A stretch of 64,000 bases of DNA from Orrella sp037026685 (GCF_037026685.1 NZ_JBANET010000005.1:1-64000), one strand, 5' to 3'. Shown: positions 25,911 to 34,938, numbered from the stretch's first letter. Notes: generated by a model from the sequence alone, not told the origin. Numbers and translations are program-made.

Positions 25911-28000
25911 GCCGCCTGGTCCAGCGGCTTTTGCGGCGGGTGGCTGCGCACGAAGTCCTCGAACTCGCCCACCGGCAGCGGCCGGGCCAGCAGGAAACCC
26001 TGCACCTGGTCGCAGTGCAGGCTGCGCAGCTTTTCCATCTGCGTGGCGGTCTCCACGCCCTCGGCCACCACTTCCATCTTGAGCGAATGGGCCAGGGCCA
26101 CGATGGCCGAGACGATGGCCTCGCCTTCCTCGCCGTGGGCATCCAGGCCGTTGGTGAAGAAGCGGTCGATCTTGAGCTGCTGCACGCGGAACTGCTGCAG
26201 GTAGGCCAGGCTGGAATAGCCGGTGCCGAAATCGTCGATGGCCACCTCGAAGCCGCAGCGGTGAAAGGCGTGGATCACCTCGGCCGTGCGCCGGGCGTTG
26301 TCCATCGCCACGCTTTCGGTGATCTCGAAGATGATGCGCTGCGGCGTCACGCCCGCCTCGCAGGCGATGGCGTGCATGCCTTCGACGATGCCCGGATAGG
26401 ACAGTTGCTTGGGCGAGAGATTGACGGCGATCACCAGGGGCGGCAAGCCTTGCTCGTCCCAGCGGCGCAGCTGCTGGCAGACCTGGCGCACCACCCAGTA
26501 GCCGATCTCGATGATCTGGCCCGAGCGTTCGGCGATGGGAATGAACTCGCCCGGCGGCACGATGCCCAGGGTGGGATGCTGCCAGCGCAGCAGCGCCTCG
26601 GCGCCGGTCAGCCGCTGCGAGGCGCCTTCGAACTTGGGCTGGAAATGCAGCGTCAGGGTGTCGCGCGTCAGGGCTTCCTGCAAGCCCTGCTGCAATAGCA
26701 GCATGCGCAGCGCGTGTTCGCCCATGCTGGCCTCGTAATGGCGGTAGGTATTGCGGCCCTGCTGCTTGGCCGAATACATGGCGATGTCGGCGTGCTTGAT
26801 CAGGTCGCCCACGTCCTGCGCGTCGTCCGGATACATCGAGATGCCGATCGAGGGCGTGACGCGCAGCGCCGTGCCGCCGGCCTGCAGGTCGGCGCGCATG
26901 GCCCACAGGATCCCGTCGGCGATCTGCCCGGCCAGTTCCCGGCTGGTGTCCTCCAGCACGACGACGAATTCGTCGCCGCCCAGCCGGGCCACCATGTCGT
27001 GCGGGCGCACGTGCCGCCGCAGCCGGCCCGCGAAAGCCTTGAGCATGCCGTCGCCGATGGTGTGGCCCAGCGAGTCGTTGATGGTCTTGAACCCGTCCAG
27101 GTCCATGAACAGCACCGCGAAAGGCCGCTGGCCGGGCTGCGCGTGCTGCAGGCAATGCTCCAGGTGCTTGAGCAGGGTCGAGCGGTTGGGCAGCTCGGTC
27201 AGCGGGTCGACCGTCTCGAGCTGCCGCAGCGCGCGCGATACGCGGCTGAGCGAGCCGGTCAGCTCGCGCGTGGAGGTGTCGTGGCGGTGCTCGATCAGCG
27301 CCAGCACCAGGGTGATGGTCAGCAGCATGGCGGTGATCGCGGCCGCGGCCAGGCCCAGGCCCGTGCCGCTGAGCTCGCTGGCGGCCAGGCATACCGAGCC
27401 GGCCGCGAAGCGGGCCGCGCCCATGCCGGTGTAGTGCATGCCGGTGATGGCCGCGGCCATCACCAGCGCGGCGGCCAGGCGCTTGGCCAGCAGCATGCGG
27501 CTGGACGCGCGCAGCTGGTGGGCGATCCAGAGCGCGGCGCTGGAGGCGGCCACGGCGATCAGCACCGATAGCGCGAGCAGCGCCGCGTCGTACTGGATGG
27601 CCGGGTACATGCGCATCGCCGCCATGCCCAGGTAGTGCATGGACACGATGCCCGCGCCCATGACCGCCCCGCTGAGCGCCAGCCGCCGCCGGCCCAGTTC
27701 GGGCTGGCTGGAGACGTGCAGGGCCAGGCACGAGGCCAGGATGGCGATCAGCAGCGAAACCGCCGTCATGCCCAGGTCGTAGCCGACCTCGATGGGCAGG
27801 GACAGGGCGATCATGCCGACGAAGTGCATGCACCAGATGCCGGTGCCCAGCGACACGGCGCCGCCGATGAGCCAGTAGTAGCGGCGCGGATTGCCCTGCA
27901 GCAGCGCGATGCGGCTGACCAGGCCAAGCGCCGTATAGGATGCCAGCGCCGCGATCAGCAGCGACATCAGGACGATCCGGAAATCGTAGGTTCCGTACAT
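25907..28000 (-). CDS. MHYT-GGDEF-EAL cyclic-di-GMP signalling protein
   Basis: This 697-residue membrane protein has an N-terminal MHYT sensor of about seven helices (residues 1-215) with the three motif copies MHFVGM, MHYLGM and MHYTGM, thought to bind copper or a diatomic gas. A GGDEF domain follows (about 260-420, intact LGGDEF), then an EAL domain (about 435-690, with AEALLRW, IFEITES and AIDDFGTGYSSL). Both catalytic motifs look intact, so it may make or degrade cyclic-di-GMP, or do one while sensing with the other. The start ATG precedes YGTYDFR, the usual MHYT entry. It is a single gene with no obvious partner. Confidence 0.93.
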   Translation of the reverse strand: MYGTYDFRIVLMSLLIAALASYTALGLVSRIALLQGNPRRYYWLIGGAVSLGTGIWCMHFVGMIALSLPIEVGYDLGMTAVSLLIAILASCLALHVSSQPELGRRRLALSGAVMGAGIVSMHYLGMAAMRMYPAIQYDAALLALSVLIAVAASSAALWIAHQLRASSRMLLAKRLAAALVMAAAITGMHYTGMGAARFAAGSVCLAASELSGTGLGLAAAAITAMLLTITLVLALIEHRHDTSTRELTGSLSRVSRALRQLETVDPLTELPNRSTLLKHLEHCLQHAQPGQRPFAVLFMDLDGFKTINDSLGHTIGDGMLKAFAGRLRRHVRPHDMVARLGGDEFVVVLEDTSRELAGQIADGILWAMRADLQAGGTALRVTPSIGISMYPDDAQDVGDLIKHADIAMYSAKQQGRNTYRHYEASMGEHALRMLLLQQGLQEALTRDTLTLHFQPKFEGASQRLTGAEALLRWQHPTLGIVPPGEFIPIAERSGQIIEIGYWVVRQVCQQLRRWDEQGLPPLVIAVNLSPKQLSYPGIVEGMHAIACEAGVTPQRIIFEITESVAMDNARRTAEVIHAFHRCGFEVAIDDFGTGYSSLAYLQQFRVQQLKIDRFFTNGLDAHGEEGEAIVSAIVALAHSLKMEVVAEGVETATQMEKLRSLHCDQVQGFLLARPLPVGEFEDFVRSHPPQKPLDQAA

Positions 28001-28151
28001 AAGGATCGCGCGGCGCGAATGGTGCAAGGGCCCGCGCCCAGGCGCGGACAGGGCGCTAATCATAGCCCACGCCCTTGACGCCGTCTTGGCGGCGCGCAAG
28101 GCGCAACACCGGCGCGCGCGGGCGCCGGCGGGGCTGCGGAACCGATGCCGG

Positions 28152-28180
28152 TCGCGGCGGTCCGACTGCCTGCCTATAAT
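28152..28180 (+). promoter_or_regulatory. Candidate promoter of the dac-dat-ybeD-lipB operon
   Basis: A perfect TATAAT lies at 28175-28180, 44 bases before the dac start, in otherwise GC-rich DNA. The -35 position (about 28152-28157, TCGCGG) is poor. A TG two bases before the hexamer may partly compensate. Confidence 0.45.
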
Positions 28181-28224
28181 TGGACGCCTCCGGGACCGCG
28201 GCGCGCGGTCCCCTCACACCTGCG

Positions 28225-29466
28225 ATGCTCATGACGAAATTCCCCGCTTTCGACCGTTACTCCCTGACCGCCCGCGCGGCGCTGGCCGGCCTGGCGCTGG
28301 CCCTGGCGCCTGCCTTGGCCCCGGCCCAGAACCCCAATCCCCAGGTGGCGCAAACCGGCAAGCCGGCAGAGGTGCCGGTCGTGCCGGTCTCGGAAGTCTC
28401 GCCCATCCCCGCCCCGACCATCGCCGCGCGGGCCTGGATCGCGGTGGACGTCAACAGCGGCCAGGTGCTGGCCGCTTCCAATCCCGAGCAGCAGGTCGAG
28501 CCCGCCTCGCTGACCAAGATCATGACGGCCTATCTGGCCTTTACCGCGGTCGACGAGAACCGCCTGTCGCTGGACCAGCAGGTCAACGTGTCCGAGACTG
28601 CCTGGAAGACCGGCGGCTCGCGCATGTTCATCGAGCCGCGCAAGCCGGTCACGGTCGGCGAGCTGCTGCAAGGCGTGATCGTGCAGTCCGGCAACGACGC
28701 CTCGGTGGCGCTGGCCGAGGCGGTGGCCGGCAGCGAAGCGGCCTTCGCCACGCTGATGAACCAGGAGGCCGAGCGCCTGGGCATGACCCGCACCCACTTC
28801 ATGAACGCCACCGGCCTGCCCGACCCGCAGCACGTAACGTCGGTGCGCGACCTGGCCACGCTGGCCACCCACCTGATCGTCAACCATCCGCAGCATTTCC
28901 ACTACTACAAGCAGCGCGAGTTCACCTACAACAACATCACCCAGGCCAACCGCAACCGCCTGCTGTGGGCCGATCCTTCGGTCGACGGCATGAAGACCGG
29001 CCACACCGAGTCGGCCGGCTACTGCCTGGTGGCCACTGCCCTGCGAGGCGAGCGCCGCGTGCTGACCGTGGTGGTGGGCACCGACAGCGAAGCCACCCGC
29101 GCCGAGGAAAGCCTCAAGCTGCTGAACTGGAGCTTCCAGAACTTCGACACCGTCAAGCTGTTCGACAAGGACCAGCCCGCGGTCGAGGCCCGCGTCTGGG
29201 AAGGCAAGGCCCAGACCGTCAAGCTCGGCCCGCCCGAGCCCGTGTGGATCACGGTGCCGCGCGGCAAGGCCGGCGAGATCAAGCCGGTGGCCCAGCGTCC
29301 CGATCCGCTGGTCGCGCCGCTCGAGCAAGGGCAGGCCATCGGCACGGTGGCGCTGACCCTGGACGGCAAGAACCTGCGCGTCGAGCCGCTGGTGGTGCAG
29401 CAAGGCGTCGAGCGCGCCGGCTTCTTCGGCCGCATGACCGACATGGTCAAGCGCTGGTTCGAATAA
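28225..29466 (+). CDS. D-alanyl-D-alanine carboxypeptidase (PBP5/6 family)
   Basis: This 413-residue low-molecular-mass penicillin-binding protein trims pentapeptides of periplasmic peptidoglycan. A signal peptide (LTARAALAGLALALAPALA) is followed by the three serine-peptidase motifs: SLTK near residue 93, SGN near residue 155, KTG near residue 257. The PBP5-type C-terminal beta domain and a terminal amphipathic helix (FFGRMTDMVKRWFE) for membrane attachment follow. A start two codons later (28231) is equally possible. As in E. coli, a DacA-like gene precedes ybeD-lipB-lipA, here with a D-amino-acid aminotransferase gene inserted. Confidence 0.93.
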   Translation: MLMTKFPAFDRYSLTARAALAGLALALAPALAPAQNPNPQVAQTGKPAEVPVVPVSEVSPIPAPTIAARAWIAVDVNSGQVLAASNPEQQVEPASLTKIMTAYLAFTAVDENRLSLDQQVNVSETAWKTGGSRMFIEPRKPVTVGELLQGVIVQSGNDASVALAEAVAGSEAAFATLMNQEAERLGMTRTHFMNATGLPDPQHVTSVRDLATLATHLIVNHPQHFHYYKQREFTYNNITQANRNRLLWADPSVDGMKTGHTESAGYCLVATALRGERRVLTVVVGTDSEATRAEESLKLLNWSFQNFDTVKLFDKDQPAVEARVWEGKAQTVKLGPPEPVWITVPRGKAGEIKPVAQRPDPLVAPLEQGQAIGTVALTLDGKNLRVEPLVVQQGVERAGFFGRMTDMVKRWFE

Positions 29467-29479
29467 GGGCGCGCCCGCC

Positions 29480-30370
29480 ATGTCCATACCCGGCGTCGCG
29501 CCCGGCACGCCGGCCTTCCTGAACGGCGAGTTCCTGCCGATCGAGCAGGCCAGGGTCTCGGTGCTGGACCGCGGCTTTCTCTTCGGCGACGGCGTCTACG
29601 AGGTCGTGCCCGTGTATGGCGGGCGGCCGTTGCGCATGGCCGAGCACCTGGCGCGCCTGGCGCGCAGCCTGGCGGCGGTGCGCATCGCCTCGCCGCGCGA
29701 CGAGCAGGGCTGGCGCGCGCTGGTGGCCGAACTGGCGCGGCGCAGCCCTGTTCCCGATTGCCTGGTCTACCTGCAGGTCACGCGCGGCGTGGCCCGGCGC
29801 GACCATGCCTTTCCCGTGGATCCGGCCGTCACCCCCACGGTGTTCGGCATGGCCAGCCCGTTTTCCCCGCCGGACGCGGCCCTGCGCAGCCGCGGCCTGC
29901 ATGCCCTCGGCATCGAGGACGAGCGCTGGCTCAACTGCCACATCAAGGCCACTTCGCTGCTGGGCAACGTGCTGGCCCGGCAGCGCGCCGTCGATGCCGG
30001 CGTGGACGAGGTGCTGCAGTTTCGCGATGGCCTGCTGACCGAAGGGGCGGCCAGCAACATCTGGGTGGTGCGCAAGGGCATCCTGATGGCGCCGCCCGTG
30101 GGCCGGCTGCTGCTCGAAGGCATCCGCTACGGCCTGACCGCCGAGCTGGCGCAAGAGGCCGGCGTGCCCTTCGAGGCCCGTCCGCTGTCGCTGGCCGAGG
30201 TGCGCGGCGCCGACGAAGTGCTGGTCACCTCGGCCTCGCGCGAGATCCTGCCCATCGTGCGCCTGGACGGCGAGCCGGTGGGCGCGGGCGTGCCCGGGCC
30301 GGTGTATGCGCGCCTGCGCGCCGGCTACGATGCCCGGATCGCCGCCTTGCGCGCGCAGCCGGCAGTATGA
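29480..30370 (+). CDS. dat: D-amino acid aminotransferase (fold-type IV)
   Basis: This 296-residue class IV aminotransferase shows LDRGFLFGDGVYEVVPVYGGRP near residue 30, the pyridoxal lysine in CHIKATSLLGN near residue 155, and TEGAASNIWVVRKG near residue 190. The RGFLFGDGVYEV and VYLQVTRG lines match D-alanine aminotransferases more than branched-chain enzymes. It would interconvert D-alanine and D-glutamate or related D-amino acids in the cytoplasm, fitting its place 13 bases after a peptidoglycan D-Ala-D-Ala carboxypeptidase gene. Confidence 0.87.
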   Translation: MSIPGVAPGTPAFLNGEFLPIEQARVSVLDRGFLFGDGVYEVVPVYGGRPLRMAEHLARLARSLAAVRIASPRDEQGWRALVAELARRSPVPDCLVYLQVTRGVARRDHAFPVDPAVTPTVFGMASPFSPPDAALRSRGLHALGIEDERWLNCHIKATSLLGNVLARQRAVDAGVDEVLQFRDGLLTEGAASNIWVVRKGILMAPPVGRLLLEGIRYGLTAELAQEAGVPFEARPLSLAEVRGADEVLVTSASREILPIVRLDGEPVGAGVPGPVYARLRAGYDARIAALRAQPAV

Positions 30371-30426
30371 TTGACGGAGCTGGCGCCCGCATCGGACGCC
30401 GGCCCATCCGCCATGCCCACGCTGCC

Positions 30427-30699
30427 ATGAACATACCGCCCGAACAGTCGCTCATCGAGTATCCGTCCGATTTCCCCATCAAGGTCATGGGGCGCCAGGA
30501 CCCGACGCTGGCGCAGGTGCTGACCGAAGTGGTGCTGCAATTCGATCCCCAGTTCGATCCGGCCACCGTCGAGATGCGGCCCAGCCGGGGCGGCAACTAC
30601 ATCGGCCTGACCTTTACCGTGCGGGCCACCTCGCGCGAACAGCTGGACAACCTGTACCGCGCGCTGCATGGCCATCCCATGGTGGCCGTCGTGCTCTGA
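30427..30699 (+). CDS. ybeD: YbeD/DUF493 family protein
   Basis: This 90-residue protein matches the DUF493 group: LIEYPSDFPIKVMG near residue 9, the central LTEVV helix, and a C-terminal YIGLTFTVRATSREQLDNLYRALHGHPMV. The fold resembles a small ACT/ferredoxin-like allosteric domain; its function is unproven, but it is coded beside lipB in many proteobacteria. Its stop overlaps the lipB start by one base (TGATG), implying translational coupling. Confidence 0.92.
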   Translation: MNIPPEQSLIEYPSDFPIKVMGRQDPTLAQVLTEVVLQFDPQFDPATVEMRPSRGGNYIGLTFTVRATSREQLDNLYRALHGHPMVAVVL

Positions 30700-31343
30700 T
30701 GCCGCCGCTGCGCACGCATTGGCTGGCGCGCCCGGCCGATTACGCGCGTACCTGGCGGGCCATGCGCGATTTCACCGAGGCGCGCGATGCGGCCACGCCC
30801 GACCAGCTGTGGCTGGCTGAGCACCCGCCGGTCTACACCCTGGGCCAGGCCGGCCTGCCCGAGCACGTGCTGGCCGCCGGCGACATCCCGGTGGTGCGCA
30901 CCGACCGGGGCGGCCAGGTCACCTACCACGGGCCGGGCCAGCTGCTTCTGTACCCTTTGGTGGACCTGCGCCGCGCCGGCCTGCTGGTCAAGGGCTACGT
31001 GCACGGCCTGGAGCAGGCCGTGATCGACATGCTGGCCGGCCTGGGCATCGCCGCCTGCCGCAGGCCCGGCGCGCCGGGCGTCTACGTGCGCGCGCCCGAC
31101 GGCGGGCTGGACAAGATCGCGGCGCTGGGCATCAAGATCCGGCAGGGCCGCGCCTACCACGGCCTGGCCCTGAACGTGGCGATGGACCTGGCGCCGTTCG
31201 GCGGCATCAATCCCTGCGGCTATGCCGGGTTGCGCGCCACCGACATGGCCGCGCACGGCGCGCCGCTCACGCTGGAGGCGGCCGCCGAGCAGCTGGTGCC
31301 GCACGTGCTGCGCGCCTGCGCGCCGCGCATGGCCTGCGCCTGA
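30699..31343 (+). CDS. lipB: Octanoyl-[ACP]:protein N-octanoyltransferase
   Basis: This 214-residue enzyme moves octanoate from acyl carrier protein to lipoyl domains. TDRGGQVTYHGPGQLLLYPL near residue 67, the lysine in DKIAALGIKI near residue 140 and the cysteine in GINPCGYAGL near residue 170 make up the active site. The length is normal for the family. It is followed after about 100 bases by lipA, the enzyme that inserts sulfur into the same octanoyl group. Confidence 0.96.
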   Translation: MPPLRTHWLARPADYARTWRAMRDFTEARDAATPDQLWLAEHPPVYTLGQAGLPEHVLAAGDIPVVRTDRGGQVTYHGPGQLLLYPLVDLRRAGLLVKGYVHGLEQAVIDMLAGLGIAACRRPGAPGVYVRAPDGGLDKIAALGIKIRQGRAYHGLALNVAMDLAPFGGINPCGYAGLRATDMAAHGAPLTLEAAAEQLVPHVLRACAPRMACA

Positions 31344-31444
31344 AACGCTGGCCGCTTCCGCGCGGCCGGACGCCAGGCGGTACACTGGCGTTTTGTCCCG
31401 GCCGCCGGCCCGTTGCCGCGGCCGCCGTCGACAAGGTGCCTTTC

Positions 31445-32437
31445 ATGTCCGTCCCCCCGACCCCCGCCGAGCGTGCCGCCGAGACCGCCGCGCCGGCCTA
31501 CGACGCCACGCAAAAGCAGAAGGCGCAGGCCAAGACCGCCCGCATCCCCATCAAGGTCGTGCCCGTCGAGCGCCTGAAAAAGCCCGAGTGGATCCGCGTG
31601 CGCGCCGCCGCGCCCGGCTCGCGCTTCTACGACATCAAGCGCATCCTGCGCGAGCACAATCTGCACACCGTCTGCGAAGAAGCCTCGTGCCCCAACATCG
31701 GCGAGTGCTTCGGCAAGGGCACGGCCACCTTCATGATCATGGGCGACAAGTGCACGCGCCGCTGTCCCTTCTGCGACGTGGGCCACGGCCGGCCCGATCC
31801 GCTCGATGCCAATGAGCCGCTGAACCTGGCGCGCACCATCGCCGCGCTCAAGCTGTCCTACGTGGTCATCACCTCGGTGGACCGCGACGACCTGCGCGAC
31901 GGCGGCGCCGGCCACTTCGTCGACTGCATCCGCCATGTGCGCGAACTGTCGCCCGCCACCCGCATCGAGGTGCTGGTGCCCGATTTCCGCGGCCGCCTGG
32001 ACCGCGCCCTGCACATCCTGGACGCCTGCCCGCCGGACGTGATGAACCACAACCTGGAAACCGTGCCGCGCCTGTACAAGCAGGCGCGCCCGGGTTCGGA
32101 CTACCAGCATTCGCTGCGCCTGCTGTCCGAGTTCAAGGCCCTGCATCCGGACGTGCCCACCAAGTCGGGCCTGATGCTGGGCCTGGGCGAGACCGACGAG
32201 GAAATCCTGCAGGTCATGCGCGACATGCGCGCGCACAACGTCGACATGCTGACCATCGGCCAGTACCTGCAGCCTTCCGAGCACCACCTGCCGGTGCTGC
32301 GCTACGTCCATCCGGACACCTTCGCGATGTTCGAGCGCGAGGCCTACGCCATGGGCTTTACCCACGCGGCCGTGGGCGCGATGGTGCGTTCGTCCTATCA
32401 CGCGGATGAGCAGGCGCACGCTGCCGGCGTGCAGTAA
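31445..32437 (+). CDS. lipA: Lipoyl synthase
   Basis: This 330-residue radical SAM enzyme inserts two sulfur atoms into protein-bound octanoate. Both iron-sulfur cluster motifs are present: the auxiliary CEEASCPNIGEC near residue 77 and the radical SAM CTRRCPFC near residue 105, followed by GHGRPDPLDANEP. The C-terminal RSSYHADEQA contributes the Arg-Ser ligand region. A 40-residue N-terminal extension (residues 1-45) precedes the core. An alternative GTG at 31436 would add three residues. A TACACT hexamer about 60 bases upstream could be a -10 element. Confidence 0.96.
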   Translation: MSVPPTPAERAAETAAPAYDATQKQKAQAKTARIPIKVVPVERLKKPEWIRVRAAAPGSRFYDIKRILREHNLHTVCEEASCPNIGECFGKGTATFMIMGDKCTRRCPFCDVGHGRPDPLDANEPLNLARTIAALKLSYVVITSVDRDDLRDGGAGHFVDCIRHVRELSPATRIEVLVPDFRGRLDRALHILDACPPDVMNHNLETVPRLYKQARPGSDYQHSLRLLSEFKALHPDVPTKSGLMLGLGETDEEILQVMRDMRAHNVDMLTIGQYLQPSEHHLPVLRYVHPDTFAMFEREAYAMGFTHAAVGAMVRSSYHADEQAHAAGVQ

Positions 32438-32471
32438 TACGAAAGACCAGTCTTATCGGAGTCAAGCAGGC

Positions 32472-33263
32472 ATGGATCTGGGTATCGCAGGAAAGACCGC
32501 CCTGGTGGGCGGCGCAAGCAAGGGATTGGGCTACGGCTGCGCGCTGGCGCTGGTGCGCGAGGGCGTGAACGTGGTCATCGTCGCGCGCGGGCACGACGCG
32601 CTCGAGGCGGCGCGACAGCGCCTGCTGGCCGAGCGCACGCGGCCCGACAGCTTCGTGAAGGCCGTGGCCGTGGATATCACCACGCCGCAGGGCCGCGAAG
32701 CCGTCTTTGCCGAGCAGGCCGACTTCGACATCGTGGTGACCAACGCTGGCGGTCCGCCGCCGGGCGATTTCCGCGACTGGGACCGCGAGGCCTGGGTCCG
32801 CGCGGTCGAGGCCAACATGCTCACGCCCATCGAACTGATCCGCGCCACGGTGGACAAGATGGCCGAGCGCGGCTTCGGGCGCATCGTCAACATTACCTCC
32901 AGCGCCGTGAAGGCGCCCATCGACGTGCTGGGACTGTCCAACGGCGCGCGCAGCGGCCTGACCGGTTTCGTGGCCGGGGTGGCGCGCAGCGGCATCGCCG
33001 CGCGCGGGGTGACCATCAACAACCTGCTGCCCGGCGCATTCGAAACCGATAGGCTGACGTCCACCTTCTCGGCCGTGGCGGCCAAGACGGGCAAGGACAT
33101 CGAGGCCCTGCGCAAGGAGCGGCTGGCCGGCATCCCTGCCCGTCGCTTCGGCAACGCAGAGGAATTCGGCGCAATCTGCGCCTTTCTGTGCAGCGTGCAT
33201 GCCGGCTACATGACCGGCCAGAACGTGCTGGCCGACGGCGGCACCTACCCCGGCACCTTCTGA
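32472..33263 (+). CDS. SDR family oxidoreductase lacking the usual catalytic tyrosine
   Basis: This 263-residue short-chain dehydrogenase-like protein has the cofactor loop GGASKGLGYGCALAL near residue 14 and VTNAGGPPPGDF near residue 90. The serine strand ends NITSSAVKAPIDVLGLSN. Where classical SDRs have Tyr-x-x-x-Lys it reads NGARSGLTGF, so the proton-donating tyrosine is absent. A subgroup of 3-oxoacyl-ACP-reductase-like proteins shares this LSN..R pattern. It may use another residue or have lost reductase activity. It follows lipA by 34 bases but has its own GGAG-like signal, and it is functionally unconnected. Confidence 0.85.
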   Translation: MDLGIAGKTALVGGASKGLGYGCALALVREGVNVVIVARGHDALEAARQRLLAERTRPDSFVKAVAVDITTPQGREAVFAEQADFDIVVTNAGGPPPGDFRDWDREAWVRAVEANMLTPIELIRATVDKMAERGFGRIVNITSSAVKAPIDVLGLSNGARSGLTGFVAGVARSGIAARGVTINNLLPGAFETDRLTSTFSAVAAKTGKDIEALRKERLAGIPARRFGNAEEFGAICAFLCSVHAGYMTGQNVLADGGTYPGTF

Positions 33264-33488
33264 CGTCCGGGCAGGGCGCGCGCACCGGCCACGGCGTATC
33301 GCAACGCCTGCTGGCCGGCCTGGGCGCGCCCGTTCGTTTAGCTCCCTCCCATTTGCGGTCAGGCCCGCCCGCGTGCCGGCGGCTGGTCTGCGCGCGCCAT
33401 GCTTCCCCGCACCCGTACACGGGTGGATTGCTGCGCCGCAGCTCAGGGAAAACGCCTAGAAAACCGGGGTCCAGGGCTCGGTAAAATC

Positions 33489-33525
33489 TGTCCATAAAAT
33501 AAACATATAATCCACATTATGGACA
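33489..33525. promoter_or_regulatory. Inverted repeat TGTCCATAA/TTATGGACA, candidate operator of the catabolic operon
   Basis: Two perfectly complementary 9-base arms (33489-33497 and 33517-33525) flank 19 AT-rich bases. They end only six bases before the first gene of the cupin-SDR-transporter operon. Inside the right half, TCCA-CATTA-TGGA (33511-33523) is itself a short palindrome. IclR-family regulators bind TGGA/TCCA-type palindromes, and an IclR gene closes this operon. Repression by site occlusion is the likely effect, by inference. Confidence 0.55.
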
Positions 33526-33531
33526 ATTTCG

Positions 33532-34059
33532 ATGCCTGTTGAGACTGCGGAAGCCAATCCGATGATGCCGTACCAGTATCCGAATCCTTCGGATGCGCTG
33601 CCGGAAATCGTCATTCCCAACGCCATTCCCACCGACGACCGCCTGTGGGTGCCTCAGGCCGAGAACGTATGGTTTCGCCCGCTCTGCCTGAACGCCAGCC
33701 AGGGCTATTGGATGAACCTGCTGAAAGTGCGCAAGTCGGGCGTGCTGAGCCGCCACCGCCATCCCCAGGCCGTGCACGGTTTCGTTCTGAAGGGCCGCTG
33801 GCGCTATCTCGAGCACGACTGGGAAGCGACCGAAGGCAGCTATGTGTTCGAGCCGCCGGGCGAGACCCACACGCTGTACGTGCCGCCCGACGTGGAAGAG
33901 ATGATCACGTACTTCCAGGTCAACGGGATCATGTACTACACCGACCCCTGGGGCAAAGGCAACGGCTACGAGGACGTCTTCACCAAGATCGAGATGTGCC
34001 GCAAGCACTTCGCCGCGGTCGGCCTGGGCGAGGACTACGTGCAGCAGTTCATCCGTTGA
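33532..34059 (+). CDS. Cupin, 2,4'-dihydroxyacetophenone dioxygenase-like
   Basis: This 175-residue single cupin domain has metal-ligand candidates HRHPQAVHGFVLKG near residue 75 (two His plus a further His) and GETHTLYVPP near residue 112. The line LEHDWEATEGSYVFEPPGETHTL and the C-terminal YTDPWGKGNGYEDVFT resemble 2,4'-dihydroxyacetophenone dioxygenase-type proteins, which cleave a carbon-carbon bond next to a ketone using iron. It is first in an operon with two dehydrogenases and a TctCBA-type transporter, so a catabolic oxygenase or an isomerase role is inferred. The substrate is unknown. Confidence 0.75.
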   Translation: MPVETAEANPMMPYQYPNPSDALPEIVIPNAIPTDDRLWVPQAENVWFRPLCLNASQGYWMNLLKVRKSGVLSRHRHPQAVHGFVLKGRWRYLEHDWEATEGSYVFEPPGETHTLYVPPDVEEMITYFQVNGIMYYTDPWGKGNGYEDVFTKIEMCRKHFAAVGLGEDYVQQFIR

Positions 34060-34061
34060 CC

Positions 34062-34793
34062 ATGGCGCACGCAAAAGCCCGATACGACTTCACCGGCCGC
34101 GTGGCGGCGGTCACCGGCGGCAGCAACGGCATCGGCGCCGAGGTGGCCGCCCAGCTGCGCGGCCATGGCGCCACCGTGGTGGTGTGGGACCTGCAGCCGC
34201 CGGCGGGCGGGCTGCCGGCCTGCCGGATGGACGTGACCGACAGCGACAGCGTGGCGCGCGCCTGCGGCGATACGCTGGCGCGTTACGGACGCTTGGACAT
34301 GCTGGTGAACAATGCCGGATTCGCCGGGCCCACGGTGCCGGTGGACGAATACGAGCCGGCCATGTGGGACCGCATCCTGCAGGTGAACTTGACCGGCGTG
34401 TTCAACGTCTGCCGTACGGTCGTGGCGCACATGCGGCAGGCAGGCGGCGGGCGTATCGTCAACATCGCCTCGCTGGCGGGCAAGGAAGGCACGCCCAACG
34501 CATCGGCCTACAGCGCCGCCAAGGCGGGGGTGCTGGCCTTGACCAAATCGCTGGGCAAGGAACTGGCCGCCACGCCGATCCGGGTCAATGCCGTCGCCCC
34601 GGCGGCGGTGCGCACCAGCCTGCTCGCGCAAATGGCGCCGGAGCACGTACAGACGATGATCGACAAAAGCCCCATGCAGCGCCTGGGCGAGCCGGCAGAG
34701 GTGGCCGAAATGGTTGCGTGGCTGTGTTCGGATTCGTGCACGTTCAACACCGGCGCCGTGTTCGACCTGTCGGGCGGCCGCGCCACCTATTAG
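34062..34793 (+). CDS. SDR family dehydrogenase/reductase
   Basis: This 243-residue classical short-chain dehydrogenase has TGGSNGIGAEVAAQL near residue 18, the NNAGFAGP loop near residue 85, serine in NIASLAGKEG near residue 137 and the catalytic YSAAK near residue 150. The Asp in VVVWDLQPP after the second strand favours NAD(H). It starts two bases after the cupin stop. Probably it oxidises or reduces an alcohol/keto intermediate of the same pathway as the cupin and the second SDR. Confidence 0.9.
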   Translation: MAHAKARYDFTGRVAAVTGGSNGIGAEVAAQLRGHGATVVVWDLQPPAGGLPACRMDVTDSDSVARACGDTLARYGRLDMLVNNAGFAGPTVPVDEYEPAMWDRILQVNLTGVFNVCRTVVAHMRQAGGGRIVNIASLAGKEGTPNASAYSAAKAGVLALTKSLGKELAATPIRVNAVAPAAVRTSLLAQMAPEHVQTMIDKSPMQRLGEPAEVAEMVAWLCSDSCTFNTGAVFDLSGGRATY

Positions 34794-34938
34794 GACACGC
34801 GAGCAGGCATCCCGGCTTCCCGGAACTTCCCGATTTCGCGCTTCGAAAACCGGCCGCCACGGCGCACAGCCGCGGCGGCCGCGAGAAACCCTGCGCGCCG
34901 GCAAGGCGCGATTCCACTATCCATATGGAGACGATTGA

